Assembly (NCBI RefSeq): GCF_001544975.2
Contig: NZ_FCOG02000014.1
Location: forward strand, 62,001-126,000
DNA length: 64,000 nt
Reading direction: 5' to 3'
From: Caballeronia arationis
GTDB lineage: Bacteria; Pseudomonadota; Gammaproteobacteria; Burkholderiales; Burkholderiaceae
Positions 34,811 to 44,419 of this stretch are shown piece by piece; the stretch's first letter is position 1, and each line of letters starts with the position of its first letter. A program made the translations under genes and the position numbers. Below the pieces are notes generated by a model. The model was not told the DNA's origin, ran no database searches, and saw only the letters and a list, made by a program, of their open reading frames with translations.

Positions 34811-36124
34811 ATGAGCATTTATCAAGCTGAAGACCTCGGCGTGTTGCGATTCATCACCGCGGGCAGCGTCGACGACGGCAAGAGCACGCTGATCGGCCGC
34901 CTGCTTTATGACAGCAAGGCGGTGTTGTCGGATCAACTCTCCGCGATCTCGCGTGCGAAGAACAAGCGCACCGTCGGCGATGAAATTGACCTGTCGCTGC
35001 TGACCGACGGCCTCGAAGCCGAGCGCGAGCAGGGCATCACGATCGACGTCGCGTACCGCTACTTCGCGACAGCGAAGCGCAAGTTCATCATCGCCGATAC
35101 GCCGGGCCACGAGCAGTACACGCGCAACATGGTGACGGGCGCATCGACGGCGCATGCCGCGATCATTCTCGTCGATGCCACGCGCGTCACGTTTGTCGAC
35201 GGCGTCGCGCAACTGCTGCCGCAAACCAAGCGCCACAGCGCGATCGTGAAGTTGCTTGGGCTTCAGCACGTGATCGTCGCGATCAACAAGATGGACCTCG
35301 TCGAATACAGCGAGACGCGTTTCAACGAAATCCGCGATGCCTATGTCGAACTCGCGCGCCAGCTCGGGATTTCGAACGTGCGCTTCGTGCCGGTGTCGGC
35401 GCTGAAGGGCGACAACATCGTGACCGCGAGCGAGCGCATGCCGTGGTACGCGGGCGAGCCGCTGCTCGACCTGCTCGAAGCGCTGCCCGTCACGCAGCCG
35501 ACCGACCAGGCGTTGCGCTTCCCGGTGCAGTGGGTCGCGCGTCAGGACGGCAGCCAGGCCGACGATTTCCGCGGCTACATGGGCCGCGTTGAAGCGGGCG
35601 AAGTGCGGGTGGGCGATACGATCACCGTGCTGCCCGCGAGCCGCGAAGCGACGGTCTCGGAAATCATCGCGCCGGTGCCGGGCGGCGTCGCGCAGGTGGA
35701 TCGCGCGTTCGCCGGCCAGACGGTGACGATCCGCCTCGCGGAAGACGTCGACGTGTCGCGCGGCGATACGTTCGTGCCGAGCGGATCGAAGGTCGAGCCG
35801 GCGAAGAAGCTCGAAGCGGACCTGTGCTGGTTCGACGAAGAGCCGCTCTCGCCGCAACGCAAGTACCTGCTGAAGCAGACCACGAACACGGTGTTCGCGC
35901 GGATCGGCGCGATCAAGGAAGTGCTCGACGTGCATACGCTGTCGCACGCGGTGGATCGCCGCGATCTCGCGATGAACGACATCGGCCGTGTCGCGCTGAC
36001 GCTGCAAAAGCCGCTCGTCGCCGATGCGTACGATACGCATCAGGGCACCGGCGCGTTCGTGCTGATCGACGAAGCGACGCATCATACGGTCGCGGCCGGC
36101 ATGATCCGTTCGTTCTCGGCTTGA
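34811..36124 (+). CDS. cysN: Sulfate adenylyltransferase subunit 1 (GTPase)
   Basis: GTPase that drives APS formation by CysD. GTP-binding motifs are G1 GSVDDGKST at residues 18-26, G3 DTPGHEQYTRNM, and G4 NKMDL; EF-Tu-like beta-barrel domains follow. At 437 residues it lacks the APS kinase (CysC) domain fused in some bacteria, consistent with the APS-reducing route encoded just upstream. AAAGGAAAACGG lies before the ATG. It is followed by cobA after 19 bp. Confidence 0.95.
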   Translation: MSIYQAEDLGVLRFITAGSVDDGKSTLIGRLLYDSKAVLSDQLSAISRAKNKRTVGDEIDLSLLTDGLEAEREQGITIDVAYRYFATAKRKFIIADTPGHEQYTRNMVTGASTAHAAIILVDATRVTFVDGVAQLLPQTKRHSAIVKLLGLQHVIVAINKMDLVEYSETRFNEIRDAYVELARQLGISNVRFVPVSALKGDNIVTASERMPWYAGEPLLDLLEALPVTQPTDQALRFPVQWVARQDGSQADDFRGYMGRVEAGEVRVGDTITVLPASREATVSEIIAPVPGGVAQVDRAFAGQTVTIRLAEDVDVSRGDTFVPSGSKVEPAKKLEADLCWFDEEPLSPQRKYLLKQTTNTVFARIGAIKEVLDVHTLSHAVDRRDLAMNDIGRVALTLQKPLVADAYDTHQGTGAFVLIDEATHHTVAAGMIRSFSA

Positions 36125-36143
36125 CACACGAAGGGTGAACGCG

Positions 36144-36899
36144 ATGGGCAAGGTCTATCTGATCGGAGCAGGGCCGGGCGCGGCGGACCTCATCACGGTT
36201 CGCGGCGCGCGCATCCTGAGCGGGGCGAACGTCGTGCTGCACGACGCGCTCATCGAACCCGCGATGCTCGACTATGCGCCGAACGCGCGCAGGATCGCGG
36301 TCGGCAAGCGTTGCGGCCAGCGCTCGACCGCCCAGCATTTCATCAACAAGCAGATCGTCGATGCGGCGCGCGAGCATGACGTCGTCGTGCGTCTGAAGGG
36401 CGGCGATCCGATGCTCTTCGGCCGCGCCGACGAGGAAATGCGCGCGCTCGAAGCGGCGGGCATCGAATACGAAGTGGTGCCGGGCATCACGGCGGCGCTC
36501 GCGAGTGCGGCAACGCTCAAGCGCTCGCTCACGCTGCGCGGGGTGTCGCGCAGCGTCGCGCTCGCCACGCACAGCCGTGCGCCGGACAGTGACGAGATCC
36601 GTCAGCAGGCGAGCGCGGATTCGCTCGTGTTCTACATGGGCCGCGACAGCGCGCCCGACATCGCGCAGCAGTTGATCGACGCGGGCCGTGCGGGATCGAC
36701 GCCGGTTGCGATCGTCGAGGCATGCAGCACGCCGCGCGAACGCATGCTGACGCTCACGCTTGAACGCATGGCGCGCGGGGAAGCGCAGGAATGGCTCGAT
36801 GCGTCGCAGCCGAGCTTGTTGATGATCGGCGAGGCGTTTGCCGAGCGCGCATCGGCAAAGGCGAAGATCAAGCTGAAGGCGCTGCAGTTCGCGGCTTGA
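36144..36899 (+). CDS. cobA: Uroporphyrinogen-III C-methyltransferase
   Basis: Methylates uroporphyrinogen III twice to precorrin-2, the branch point to siroheme and cobalamin. The 251-residue protein has VYLIGAGPGAADLITVRG at the N-terminus, RLKGGDPMLFGRADEE, and VPGITAALASAA, the SAM-binding landmarks. It is the single-function SUMT, without the dehydrogenase/chelatase domain of CysG. ATG 36144 is preferred with AAGGGTGA upstream; GTG 36135 is an alternative. Its place at the end of the cys operon argues for a siroheme role serving CysI, rather than the cobalamin genes 12 kb away. Confidence 0.93.
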   Translation: MGKVYLIGAGPGAADLITVRGARILSGANVVLHDALIEPAMLDYAPNARRIAVGKRCGQRSTAQHFINKQIVDAAREHDVVVRLKGGDPMLFGRADEEMRALEAAGIEYEVVPGITAALASAATLKRSLTLRGVSRSVALATHSRAPDSDEIRQQASADSLVFYMGRDSAPDIAQQLIDAGRAGSTPVAIVEACSTPRERMLTLTLERMARGEAQEWLDASQPSLLMIGEAFAERASAKAKIKLKALQFAA

Positions 36900-36920
36900 A
36901 ACGCCAGAGCTTTAATGAAA

Positions 36921-36952
36921 AACGCACCGTCTCGACGGTGCGTTTTTTTTCA
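36921..36952 (+). terminator. Bidirectional terminator between cobA and cbiX
   Basis: AACGCACCGT (36921-36930) and ACGGTGCGTT (36935-36944) enclose CTCG and are followed by eight T's in total; an A-run precedes it for the opposite strand. It ends the cys operon and overlaps the 3' end of the convergent chelatase gene. Confidence 0.93.
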
Positions 36953-37321
36953 GGCATCTAACTGCCGCATACAGTACCCCGCGATCGCGTCCAGCACGGC
37001 ATCGTCTTCGCCGACTGCCGTCGCGCAATGTATCGTCAGGCCCGGGTGCGCCGCGCGGCACGCGTCGATGATCTGGGGCAGGTCGCGGCGAACGTGTCCG
37101 CCCTGTCCGAAGAACACCGGCACAACGGTCACCGCGTCGCAACCGCTCGCGGCCTGCTCTGCGACGGCGGTTGGCAAATCGGGCGTCATCAATTCGAGGA
37201 AGGCGAGCGAGACCGGTTCGCTGCGCGCTTTGCGCAGCCTGACGGCGAGGCGTTCGAACGGTTCTGCCCAGCGTGCATCGCGCGCGCCGTGGCCGAACAG
37301 AATGATGCCATGCTTGCTCAT
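36950..37321 (-). CDS. cbiX: Small sirohydrochlorin chelatase (CbiX-type)
   Basis: Inserts Fe2+ or Co2+ into sirohydrochlorin. The 123-residue protein is the short single-domain form, with catalytic His11 in LFGHGARD, Glu43 in LELMTPDLP, and His76 in FFGQGGHVRRD. In the siroheme context of the convergent cys operon it is most likely the ferrochelatase (SirB role) that finishes siroheme for CysI, but cobalt use cannot be excluded. It is convergent with cobA across the terminator and upstream of lptG on the same strand by... the lptG stop lies 20 bp before its start codon region on the minus strand, so it may share the lptF-lptG transcript. Confidence 0.9.
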   Translation of the reverse strand: MSKHGIILFGHGARDARWAEPFERLAVRLRKARSEPVSLAFLELMTPDLPTAVAEQAASGCDAVTVVPVFFGQGGHVRRDLPQIIDACRAAHPGLTIHCATAVGEDDAVLDAIAGYCMRQLDA

Positions 37322-37340
37322 GCTTCCTCCGGCGCGGGGC

Positions 37341-38489
37341 CTAGTGCCGGTCGACCCACTTGAGGCCGACCAGCCCGATCACGAGATAGGCGAGCGCCGG
37401 AACGGCCGCGGTGACCGGCGCGGGCCACGTGTTCAGGTTGCCGATGTGCGAAAAGAGCGTGTTGAACAACTGGAAGCTCATGCCGATCATGATTCCGCCG
37501 AACACCTTCACGCCGACGACACCCGCTCGCGTGTGCAGGTACGCGAACGGCAGCGAGAGCACCAGCATCACGAATACCGCGAACGGATACAGGATCTTGC
37601 GCCAGAACGCGATCTGATAGCGCTGAGTGTCCTGATGATTCTCGGTCAAGTGCTGGATGTAGCGGAACAGGTTGAACATCGACATGCGATCCGGCGACAC
37701 CAGCAGCACCGACAGGATCTGCGGCGTGAGTTCGGAGCGCAGCGAGTATTCGGGTAGCGTTGTCTGCTTCGCGCGATACACCGGGTTCAGCGCATCGCCC
37801 GGGCTCGCGGCCTGCGGCGCGGCGTCGATCAGCTGCGTGTCGGTCACGCCCGTGAGCTTCCAGTGTCCCGGCGGCTCGTACACGCCCGTCTTCGCGATGC
37901 GCACGTTCTGCAGGCGGAACTTCGAATCGAACTCGTAGATGCGCACGTTGGCGATCGTCGTATCCGGATTCAGTTGCCCGACGTTGACGAAGCGCGTGAC
38001 CTGCTCGCCGTTGTCGCGGGCGGTGAGCGTGTCCTTCACCCAGACGCCCGACTGGAAGTTCGTCGACACCGACGAGCCGAGCGCCTCCAGCCGCACGCGC
38101 TCGCTCAGCTGGTCCGAGTAAGGCCCGACCACTTCGCCGATGATGTAAGTCACGAACACGAGCGGCACGCCGATCTTCAGGAGCGACCGCAGCGCCCGTC
38201 CCGTAGAGAGACCGGAGACGCGGAAGATCGTGAATTCGGAGGCCGCGGCCATCTGCGCGAAAACGTAGATCGCGCTGATGAGCGCCGCGACCGGAATGAT
38301 CTCGTAGAAGCGCGACGGCGTCTGCAGCCCGACGCGCAGCACGGCGAGCCCGAACTTGTAGTTGCCGTGTCCGACAGTGTTGAGTTCATTGATCAGGTCG
38401 AAGAAAAAGAACAGACCCGAGAACGCAAACAGGATGAAGACGAACGCGTAGTAAATCTGACGCGCGAAATACCGTTCGTAGATGCGCAT
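37341..38489 (-). CDS. lptG: LPS export ABC transporter permease LptG
   Basis: Inner-membrane permease of the LptB2FG complex that extracts lipopolysaccharide. The 382-residue protein has an opening cytoplasmic helix RIYERYFARQIYY, three membrane spans at about 15-125, a large periplasmic beta-jellyroll domain (about 130-265) and three C-terminal spans including AFVMLVLSLPFAYLHTRAGVVG near residue 310. The motif SEFTIFRVSGLS is the coupling helix contacting LptB. It lies 4 bp downstream of lptF. LptB and LptC are not in the window. Confidence 0.95.
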   Translation of the reverse strand: MRIYERYFARQIYYAFVFILFAFSGLFFFFDLINELNTVGHGNYKFGLAVLRVGLQTPSRFYEIIPVAALISAIYVFAQMAAASEFTIFRVSGLSTGRALRSLLKIGVPLVFVTYIIGEVVGPYSDQLSERVRLEALGSSVSTNFQSGVWVKDTLTARDNGEQVTRFVNVGQLNPDTTIANVRIYEFDSKFRLQNVRIAKTGVYEPPGHWKLTGVTDTQLIDAAPQAASPGDALNPVYRAKQTTLPEYSLRSELTPQILSVLLVSPDRMSMFNLFRYIQHLTENHQDTQRYQIAFWRKILYPFAVFVMLVLSLPFAYLHTRAGVVGVKVFGGIMIGMSFQLFNTLFSHIGNLNTWPAPVTAAVPALAYLVIGLVGLKWVDRH

Positions 38490-38493
38490 TGCG

Positions 38494-39591
38494 TCAGGCC
38501 TCCTTCGAACGGCGGAAGGACGACAGCCTGAAGAGCGGCCGGTTGCGGATGCGCAGCCAGAAGATGAAGCCGACCAGCAGCGCCACGAGAATATGCAAGC
38601 CGATAATGCCGACGCCGAACGACATCTTCCCCTGCTCGATCCACGACTGCACCACGTTCAGAAGATTCGAGTACGTGAGGTAGATGAGCACGGCCATCAC
38701 GAGGTTGATCGTGCGGCTGCGGCGCGGGTTCTGGTAAGAGAGCGGAATAGCGAGCAGCATCAGGTTGACCGCGATGAGCGGAAGGCCCGCGCGCCACGCG
38801 AATTCGGCGAGATTGTTCTTGGTCGGATTGGCGAGCAGGTCGGGCGTGGAAATGCCGGTGGTGGTCGGCGTGTTGACGACCTGACGGCTCTGTATCTTCA
38901 CACCATAGCGCTCGAACTCCATGATGCGGAAGTTCGGCTGGCCCGGTTCGCCGTCGTAGCGACGGCCGTTTTCGAGCACGATGAAGCGGTCGCCATCCTC
39001 GCGCGTTTCGGTGTGGCCCGTCTTCGACACGATCACGTTGACCTTGCCGCCTTCGGTGCTCGTGACGAACACATTCTCGACATGCCCCTGGTCAGGCGAC
39101 ATCTTCTCGATGAAGAACACGCGATGGCTCGCGGGCGACTCGCGGAACTGGCCCGGCGCGAGCAGCGACACTTCATCGCGCTGCTGGAAGCGCTGCTTGA
39201 TGAGCTTGCTCTGCTGATTCGACCACGGCCAGCCGACAAACGCGAAGAACACGATCAGGATGAGGATCGGCGTGGAGAAGACGGCGACCGGCTTGATGAG
39301 CTGCGTCTGGCTCACGCCCGAGGCGAGCCACACCACCATTTCGGAATCGCGATACCAGCGCGTGAGCACGAAGAGAATCGAGACGAACAGCGTGACGATC
39401 AGCATGACGGCGAGATAGCCGATCACGGTGAGGCCGATCAGCACGACGACATCGCGCGGATCGATTTCTCCCGACGCAGCGAAGCCGACGATGCGGATCA
39501 TCATCGTCGTCAGCATGATCGTGAGCAGCACCATGAATACGGCACCGGCCGTATACGCGAGTTCGCGCTGTAGGGAGCGTTCGAAGATCAT
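38494..39591 (-). CDS. lptF: LPS export ABC transporter permease LptF
   Basis: Partner permease of LptG. The 365-residue protein begins MIFERSLQRELAYTAGAVFM and has three N-terminal spans, the coupling motif DSEMVVWLASGVSQ, a periplasmic jellyroll (about 120-250), and three C-terminal spans with IPLSYQNPRRSRT. I start at ATG 39591, which matches the usual N-terminus; longer in-frame reading enters the divergent promoter region. It is divergent from pepA, the arrangement found in E. coli and most proteobacteria. Confidence 0.95.
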   Translation of the reverse strand: MIFERSLQRELAYTAGAVFMVLLTIMLTTMMIRIVGFAASGEIDPRDVVVLIGLTVIGYLAVMLIVTLFVSILFVLTRWYRDSEMVVWLASGVSQTQLIKPVAVFSTPILILIVFFAFVGWPWSNQQSKLIKQRFQQRDEVSLLAPGQFRESPASHRVFFIEKMSPDQGHVENVFVTSTEGGKVNVIVSKTGHTETREDGDRFIVLENGRRYDGEPGQPNFRIMEFERYGVKIQSRQVVNTPTTTGISTPDLLANPTKNNLAEFAWRAGLPLIAVNLMLLAIPLSYQNPRRSRTINLVMAVLIYLTYSNLLNVVQSWIEQGKMSFGVGIIGLHILVALLVGFIFWLRIRNRPLFRLSSFRRSKEA

Positions 39592-39759
39592 TGATTGGTA
39601 ACTGATGGCCGGCGGCGATGCTTTGCAAGCGCATGCTTTGACAGACGCCCGGGCGATGCGAACGTTCCCGGAGACTCCCGCCTGTGACCGCCGCGGAAAA
39701 AATAGCGGATAATTGCGGCTTTCATCCTTCAGCCCAGATTTTATCCGAGGATAAGCGCG

Positions 39760-41280
39760 ATGGACTTTAGCATAAAAGCCTGTGATTGGAGCAAAGGCGC
39801 GGCAAATGGTTTCCTCAACGGGAAGGCCGACGTCATGGTGGTTGGCGTGTTCGAAGCGCAGACGCTGACAGGCGCCGCGCTCGAGCTCGACCTGGCCACC
39901 AAGGGGCTCATCACGCGTGTCGTGAAGGCCGGCGACATGAACGGCAAGGCGGGCACGACGCTCTTTTTGCACGAGATCACGGGCATCGGCGCTTCGCGGA
40001 TCCTGCTCGTCGGACTCGGCAAGCAGGATGTCTTCAGTCAGAAGGCTTATGGCGAAGCCGCACGCGCGGCATGGCGCGCCATTCTCGGCACTAAGATCGC
40101 GCAGGTGACGTTCACCCTCGCGCAACTGCCCGTGCTCGAACGCACCGGCGACTGGGCCGTGCGCGCCGCGATCCTCGCGCTGCGCGAGCTGACCTACAAG
40201 TTCACGCAGATGAAGAGCAAGCCGGAAAACGGCGCGCGTGCGCTAAAGAAGATCGTGTTCAGCATCGACCCGACCGAAGAAAAGGCGGCCAAACTCGCCG
40301 CGAAGCAGGGCGCCGCGCTGGCGAACGGCATGGACCTCACGCGCGATCTCGGCAACCTGCCGCCGAACGTCTGCACACCGACCTATCTCGGCCAAACCGC
40401 GAAGAAGCTCGGCCGCGACTGGAAGCTGAAGGTCGAAGTGCTCGGCCAGAAGCAGATCGAAGCGCTCGGCATGGGTTCGTTCCTCGCGGTCGCGAAGGGC
40501 TCGGTCGAGCCGCCGGCGTTCATCGTCATGCACTATCAGGGAGCTGGCTCGGGCAAGAACGCGGGCGCGCCGGTCGTGCTGGTCGGCAAGGGCATCACGT
40601 TCGACTCGGGCGGCATCTCCATCAAGCCCGGCGAGGCCATGGACGAGATGAAGTACGACATGTGCGGCGCGGCCTCGGTGTTCGGCACGCTGCGCGCGGT
40701 CGCGGAGATGGGGCTGAAGCTCAACGTGGTCGGCATCGTGCCGACCTGCGAGAACATGCCGGCCGGCAACGCGCTCAAACCCGGCGACATCATCACGGCG
40801 ATGAACGGCACGACCATCGAAGTGCTCAACACCGATGCCGAAGGCCGCCTCATCCTGTGCGACGCGCTCACGTATGCAGAGCGCTTCAAGCCGGCGGCGG
40901 TCGTCGACATCGCGACGCTCACGGGCGCCTGTATCATCGCGCTCGGCCATCACAATTCGGGGCTCTTCTCGAAGGACGACGCGCTCGCGGGCGAACTGCT
41001 CGACGCCTCGCGCGAAGCGGTCGACCCGGCCTGGCGCCTGCCGCTCGACGACGAATATCAGGACCAGCTGAAGTCGAATTTCGCCGATCTCGCGAATATC
41101 GGGGGACGTCCGGCGGGCAGCGTGACGGCGGCGTGCTTCCTGTCGCGGTTCGCGCAGAACTATCCGTGGGCCCACCTCGACATCGCGGGCACCGCGTGGA
41201 AGAGCGGCGCGGCGAAGGGCGCGACGGGCCGTCCGGTGCCGCTCCTTGCACAGTTCCTGATCGACCGCGCGGGTCAATGA
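39760..41280 (+). CDS. pepA: Leucyl aminopeptidase (cytosol aminopeptidase)
   Basis: Dinuclear-zinc M17 aminopeptidase; in E. coli PepA also binds DNA in site-specific recombination and pyrimidine control. The 506-residue protein has the metal and catalytic residues in [24 protein letters not shown] and the signature [14 protein letters not shown]. The N-terminal 170 residues are the DNA-binding/regulatory domain. GAGG precedes the ATG by a suitable distance. GGATAAT upstream (near 39710) is a possible -10. It is followed by holC after 43 bp. Confidence 0.96.
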   Translation: MDFSIKACDWSKGAANGFLNGKADVMVVGVFEAQTLTGAALELDLATKGLITRVVKAGDMNGKAGTTLFLHEITGIGASRILLVGLGKQDVFSQKAYGEAARAAWRAILGTKIAQVTFTLAQLPVLERTGDWAVRAAILALRELTYKFTQMKSKPENGARALKKIVFSIDPTEEKAAKLAAKQGAALANGMDLTRDLGNLPPNVCTPTYLGQTAKKLGRDWKLKVEVLGQKQIEALGMGSFLAVAKGSVEPPAFIVMHYQGAGSGKNAGAPVVLVGKGITFDSGGISIKPGEAMDEMKYDMCGAASVFGTLRAVAEMGLKLNVVGIVPTCENMPAGNALKPGDIITAMNGTTIEVLNTDAEGRLILCDALTYAERFKPAAVVDIATLTGACIIALGHHNSGLFSKDDALAGELLDASREAVDPAWRLPLDDEYQDQLKSNFADLANIGGRPAGSVTAACFLSRFAQNYPWAHLDIAGTAWKSGAAKGATGRPVPLLAQFLIDRAGQ

Positions 41281-41323
41281 CGTCCGGCTTTTGTCGCGCC
41301 ATGCGGGCGAGCGAGGCGCAGGC

Positions 41324-41740
41324 ATGACGCGCATCGACTTTCACACGAACGTCGGCGATTCGATTGCCTATGCGTGCCGCCTCGTCAGGAAGGCGTATCT
41401 GAGCGGCGAGCCGATCATCGTGCTCGCCGAGCCCGCGCGGCTCGCGGCCTTCGACGAACAGCTCTGGACCTTCTCGCCGCTCGACTTCGTGCCGCACTGC
41501 ATGGCGGGCAGCCCGCTCGCGAAGGACACGCCGGTCGTGCTCGCGGCCAATCTCGATGACGCGCCGCACCATCGCATCCTGATCAATCTGGGTCAGAGCG
41601 TGCCTGTACAGTTCGCGCGCTTCGAGCGGCTGATCGAAGTGGTCGGCGACGACGAGGAAGAGCTTGCGGCCGGCCGACAGCGCTTTCGCTTCTACCGCGA
41701 CCGCGGCTATGCGCTCAACATGCACAAGCAAGGCGGTTGA
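41324..41740 (+). CDS. holC: DNA polymerase III chi subunit
   Basis: Links the clamp loader to SSB at the replication fork. The 138-residue protein begins MTRIDFHTNVGDSIAYACRLVRKAY and has the family features SPLDFVPH, DTPVVLAANL and INLGQSVPVQFARFERLIEVV. The length matches HolC. I start at ATG 41324, with GAGGCGCAGG upstream. It follows pepA as in E. coli, but the next gene is a DUF2486 gene rather than valS. Confidence 0.93.
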   Translation: MTRIDFHTNVGDSIAYACRLVRKAYLSGEPIIVLAEPARLAAFDEQLWTFSPLDFVPHCMAGSPLAKDTPVVLAANLDDAPHHRILINLGQSVPVQFARFERLIEVVGDDEEELAAGRQRFRFYRDRGYALNMHKQGG

Positions 41741-41808
41741 CCGTACATAAGTCGCGCGACGCGTCGCGATATGATCGGCCGCACATCTACAGAGAGACGG
41801 AGTGAACC

Positions 41809-42162
41809 GTGCCCAACACGCCAGAAGATTTCGATACCTCGATCCCCGTTCTCACTGAAGTCGTCGTGCCGGGCAAGTCGCAATACGCGCGCACGCCGGG
41901 ACAGGGCGCGCCGACGCCCGCGCACGCCACGGATTACGATGCCGAATTCATCGCCGAGCGCCTGCACGGGCGCTTCACGAACTTCCTGACGGGCGACGGC
42001 CGCGAGCTGATCGAGTCGCGTTGCCGCGACGCGCTGAGCGAACATTCGACCTGGCTCGTGCATCAGATCACGCGCGAGGTCGCGCTCGCGCTGGAAGCGG
42101 AGATGACGGACTGGGTGCGCGAGGCGGTGGAAGAAGAACTGCAGCGGCGCCGGAGCGCCTGA
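41809..42162 (+). CDS. DUF2486-family protein
   Basis: A 117-residue protein of unknown function restricted, as far as I know, to Burkholderiaceae relatives. It begins with a short acidic segment DTSIPVLTEVVVPG typical of the family, a disordered Pro/Gly-rich middle, and an amphipathic C-terminal half (RLHGRFTNFLTGDGRELIES, then a long Glu/Arg-rich helix). The start is GTG 41809 with GGAG 6 bp upstream. It lies 68 bp after holC and 10 bp before the convergent cytochrome gene. Confidence 0.85.
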   Translation: MPNTPEDFDTSIPVLTEVVVPGKSQYARTPGQGAPTPAHATDYDAEFIAERLHGRFTNFLTGDGRELIESRCRDALSEHSTWLVHQITREVALALEAEMTDWVREAVEEELQRRRSA

Positions 42163-42172
42163 GCGGCGCGCG

Positions 42173-42508
42173 TCAGCGCAGCGAAAGGATCCAGTCGGCG
42201 AGGGCGCTCGCCTGAGCGGCGGTCAGTTGCGTATTCGCGGGCATCGGCACCGGGCCCCAGACGCCCACGCCGCCTTCCACGATCTTGCGCGCGAGCACTG
42301 CGTGCGCGCCTTCAACGCCGGCGTATTTCTCCGCGACACTGCGAAACGCGGGGCCCATCGACATGCGCGTCACCGAGTGGCAGCTCATGCAGTTGCGGCT
42401 CTGCGCGAGCGACAGCATCGAGTCTTCTCCCTGCGCCCGTGCTGCACCGCACACCGACAGCATCGCAAGCGCTGCGAGCGTAGCGGCATATCGTCCGATC
42501 GAAATCAT
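42173..42508 (-). CDS. Small periplasmic class I cytochrome c
   Basis: Single-haem electron carrier of the c551/c552 type. A signal peptide ends GAARA with cleavage expected after residue 25; the haem-binding CMSCH is at residues 40-44 and the distal Met89 is in PVPMPAN, with the closing helix ALADWILSL. The total length is 111 residues. I start at ATG 42508, which has GGAG upstream and leads straight into the signal peptide. It is downstream of ilvD on the same strand, separated by a very strong hairpin, so it is probably an independent unit. Confidence 0.92.
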   Translation of the reverse strand: MISIGRYAATLAALAMLSVCGAARAQGEDSMLSLAQSRNCMSCHSVTRMSMGPAFRSVAEKYAGVEGAHAVLARKIVEGGVGVWGPVPMPANTQLTAAQASALADWILSLR

Positions 42509-42573
42509 GATGGTCTCCGTCGATGCCTGCCCGACCTGCTTTCGCGGCATTATAAAAGACGCCGCCCAATGAC

Positions 42574-42605
42574 AAGGGGCGCACGATTTGCATCGTGCGC
42601 CCCTT
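42574..42605 (-). terminator. Strong 14-bp hairpin after ilvD
   Basis: AAGGGGCGCACGAT (42574-42587) and ATCGTGCGCCCCTT (42592-42605) are perfect arms around TTGC. It lies 35 bp after the ilvD stop. There is no long T-tract, only short T's, so it may act as a terminator with help or as a 3'-end protector. Confidence 0.7.
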
Positions 42606-42639
42606 CGTTCGTCAGCGTTCAGCAATCAGCGACGAATCG

Positions 42640-44313
42640 TCAGCCCGTCACCGCGCCCTTGTTGGCGGGCAGCGCGAGCGCTGCGTACTTCGAGAGCACG
42701 CCGCGTGTGTAACGCGGCGACGGCTTTTTCCATGCGGCGCGACGGCGCTCGATTTCCGCGGCATCGACGTTCAGTTCCAGCAGCAGCTTGTGCGCGTCGA
42801 TGGTGATCGAATCGCCTTCGTGCACGAGGCCGATCGTGCCGCCCGCGAACGCTTCCGGCGCGACGTGGCCGACCACCATGCCCCATGTGCCGCCGGAGAA
42901 CCGGCCGTCCGTGATGAGGCCGACCGATTCGCCCAGCCCCTTGCCAATGATCGCCGAAGTCGGTGCGAGCATCTCCGGCATGCCCGGGCCGCCTTGCGGT
43001 CCGAGATAGCGCAGCACGACGACGTCGCCGGCCTTGATCTTGTCGGCGAGGATCGCATCCATCGCGCTCTGCTCGTCTTCGAACACGCGCGCCGGGCCCG
43101 TGATGACCGGGTTCTTCAGGCCCGTGATCTTGGCAACGGCGCCGTCCGGCGCGAGATTGCCCTTCAGGATCGCGAGGTGGCCTTCTTTGTAGAGCGCCTG
43201 GTCGATCGGATAGATCACCTTCTGATCGGCACGCGGCTTGCCCGGCACGTCCTTCAGTTCTTCAGCGATCGTGCGGCCCGTGATCGTGATGCAGTCGCCG
43301 TGCAACATACCCGCGTCGAGCAGGATGCGCAGCACTTGCGGAATGCCGCCCGCCTTGTGCAGGTCGGTCGCGACGAACTGACCCGACGGCTTCAGGTCGC
43401 AAATGACCGGCACTTTCTTGCGCATGCGCTCGAAGTCGTCGATGGTCCATTCCACTTCCGCGGCGTGCGCGATCGCCAGATAGTGCAGCACGGCATTGGT
43501 CGAGCCGCCCGTCGCCATGATCAGCGCGACCGCGTTCTCGATCGACTTCTTCGTGATGATGTCGCGCGGCTTCAGGTCCTTCTTGACCGCTTCGACCAGC
43601 ACGCGCGCCGATTCGGCCGACGAGTCGACCTTTTCCTGATCCGGGTTCGCCATTGTCGACGAATACATCAGCGACATGCCGAGCGCCTCGAACGACGAGC
43701 TCATCGTGTTGGCGGTGTACATGCCGCCGCACGAACCGGTGGACGGGCACGAGTTCTTCTCGATGCCCTTGAAGTCCTCTTCCGACATGCGCCCGGCCGT
43801 GAATTCGCCGACCGCCTCGAACGACGACACGATGGTCAGATCCTTGCCCTTCCAGTTGCCCGGACGGATCGTGCCGCCATACACGTAGATGCCCGGCACG
43901 TTCATGCGCGCGAGGCCGATCATGCCGCCCGGCATGTTCTTGTCGCAGCCGCCGATCACGACGACGCCGTCCATCCACTGGCCCTGGACGGCCGTCTCGA
44001 TACAGTCGGCGATCACTTCGCGCGAGACGAGCGAGTACTTCATGCCTTCGGTGCCCATCGACATGCCGTCGGAAATGGTGGGCGTGCCGAAGATCTGCGG
44101 GTTCGCGTCCGATTTCCTGATCGATTCGACGGCGGCGTCGGCAAGACGCTGCAGGCCGGCGTTGCACGGCGTGATCGTCGAGTGGCCGTTGGCGATGCCG
44201 ATCATCGGCTTGTCGAAGTCTTCTTCCTTGTAGCCAAGGGCGTAGTACATCGAGCGATTGGGCGAGCGCGCCACGCCCTGGGTGATGTTTTTCGAGCGGC
44301 GATTGAAGGCCAT
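42640..44313 (-). CDS. ilvD: Dihydroxy-acid dehydratase
   Basis: Iron-sulfur enzyme of branched-chain amino acid synthesis. The three cluster cysteines are in [17 protein letters not shown] and [13 protein letters not shown], and the lysine of CDKNMPG is the carbamylated metal ligand. The length, 557 residues, and the N-terminus [21 protein letters not shown] match the [2Fe-2S] subgroup. AAGGAGCCCC precedes the ATG. It is divergent from a LysR-family gene with a 106-bp shared region, so that regulator is a candidate for controlling it. Confidence 0.96.
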   Translation of the reverse strand: MAFNRRSKNITQGVARSPNRSMYYALGYKEEDFDKPMIGIANGHSTITPCNAGLQRLADAAVESIRKSDANPQIFGTPTISDGMSMGTEGMKYSLVSREVIADCIETAVQGQWMDGVVVIGGCDKNMPGGMIGLARMNVPGIYVYGGTIRPGNWKGKDLTIVSSFEAVGEFTAGRMSEEDFKGIEKNSCPSTGSCGGMYTANTMSSSFEALGMSLMYSSTMANPDQEKVDSSAESARVLVEAVKKDLKPRDIITKKSIENAVALIMATGGSTNAVLHYLAIAHAAEVEWTIDDFERMRKKVPVICDLKPSGQFVATDLHKAGGIPQVLRILLDAGMLHGDCITITGRTIAEELKDVPGKPRADQKVIYPIDQALYKEGHLAILKGNLAPDGAVAKITGLKNPVITGPARVFEDEQSAMDAILADKIKAGDVVVLRYLGPQGGPGMPEMLAPTSAIIGKGLGESVGLITDGRFSGGTWGMVVGHVAPEAFAGGTIGLVHEGDSITIDAHKLLLELNVDAAEIERRRAAWKKPSPRYTRGVLSKYAALALPANKGAVTG

Positions 44314-44419
44314 TTGGGGGCTCCTTGAGGATTTTTTCGTCTAGTGCCGGAAGGATGCAGCGTCGGCAAGTGTCTGTCCAATATATTATTCAGGGTTTAT
44401 TAGGTCGCACGAGATATCA

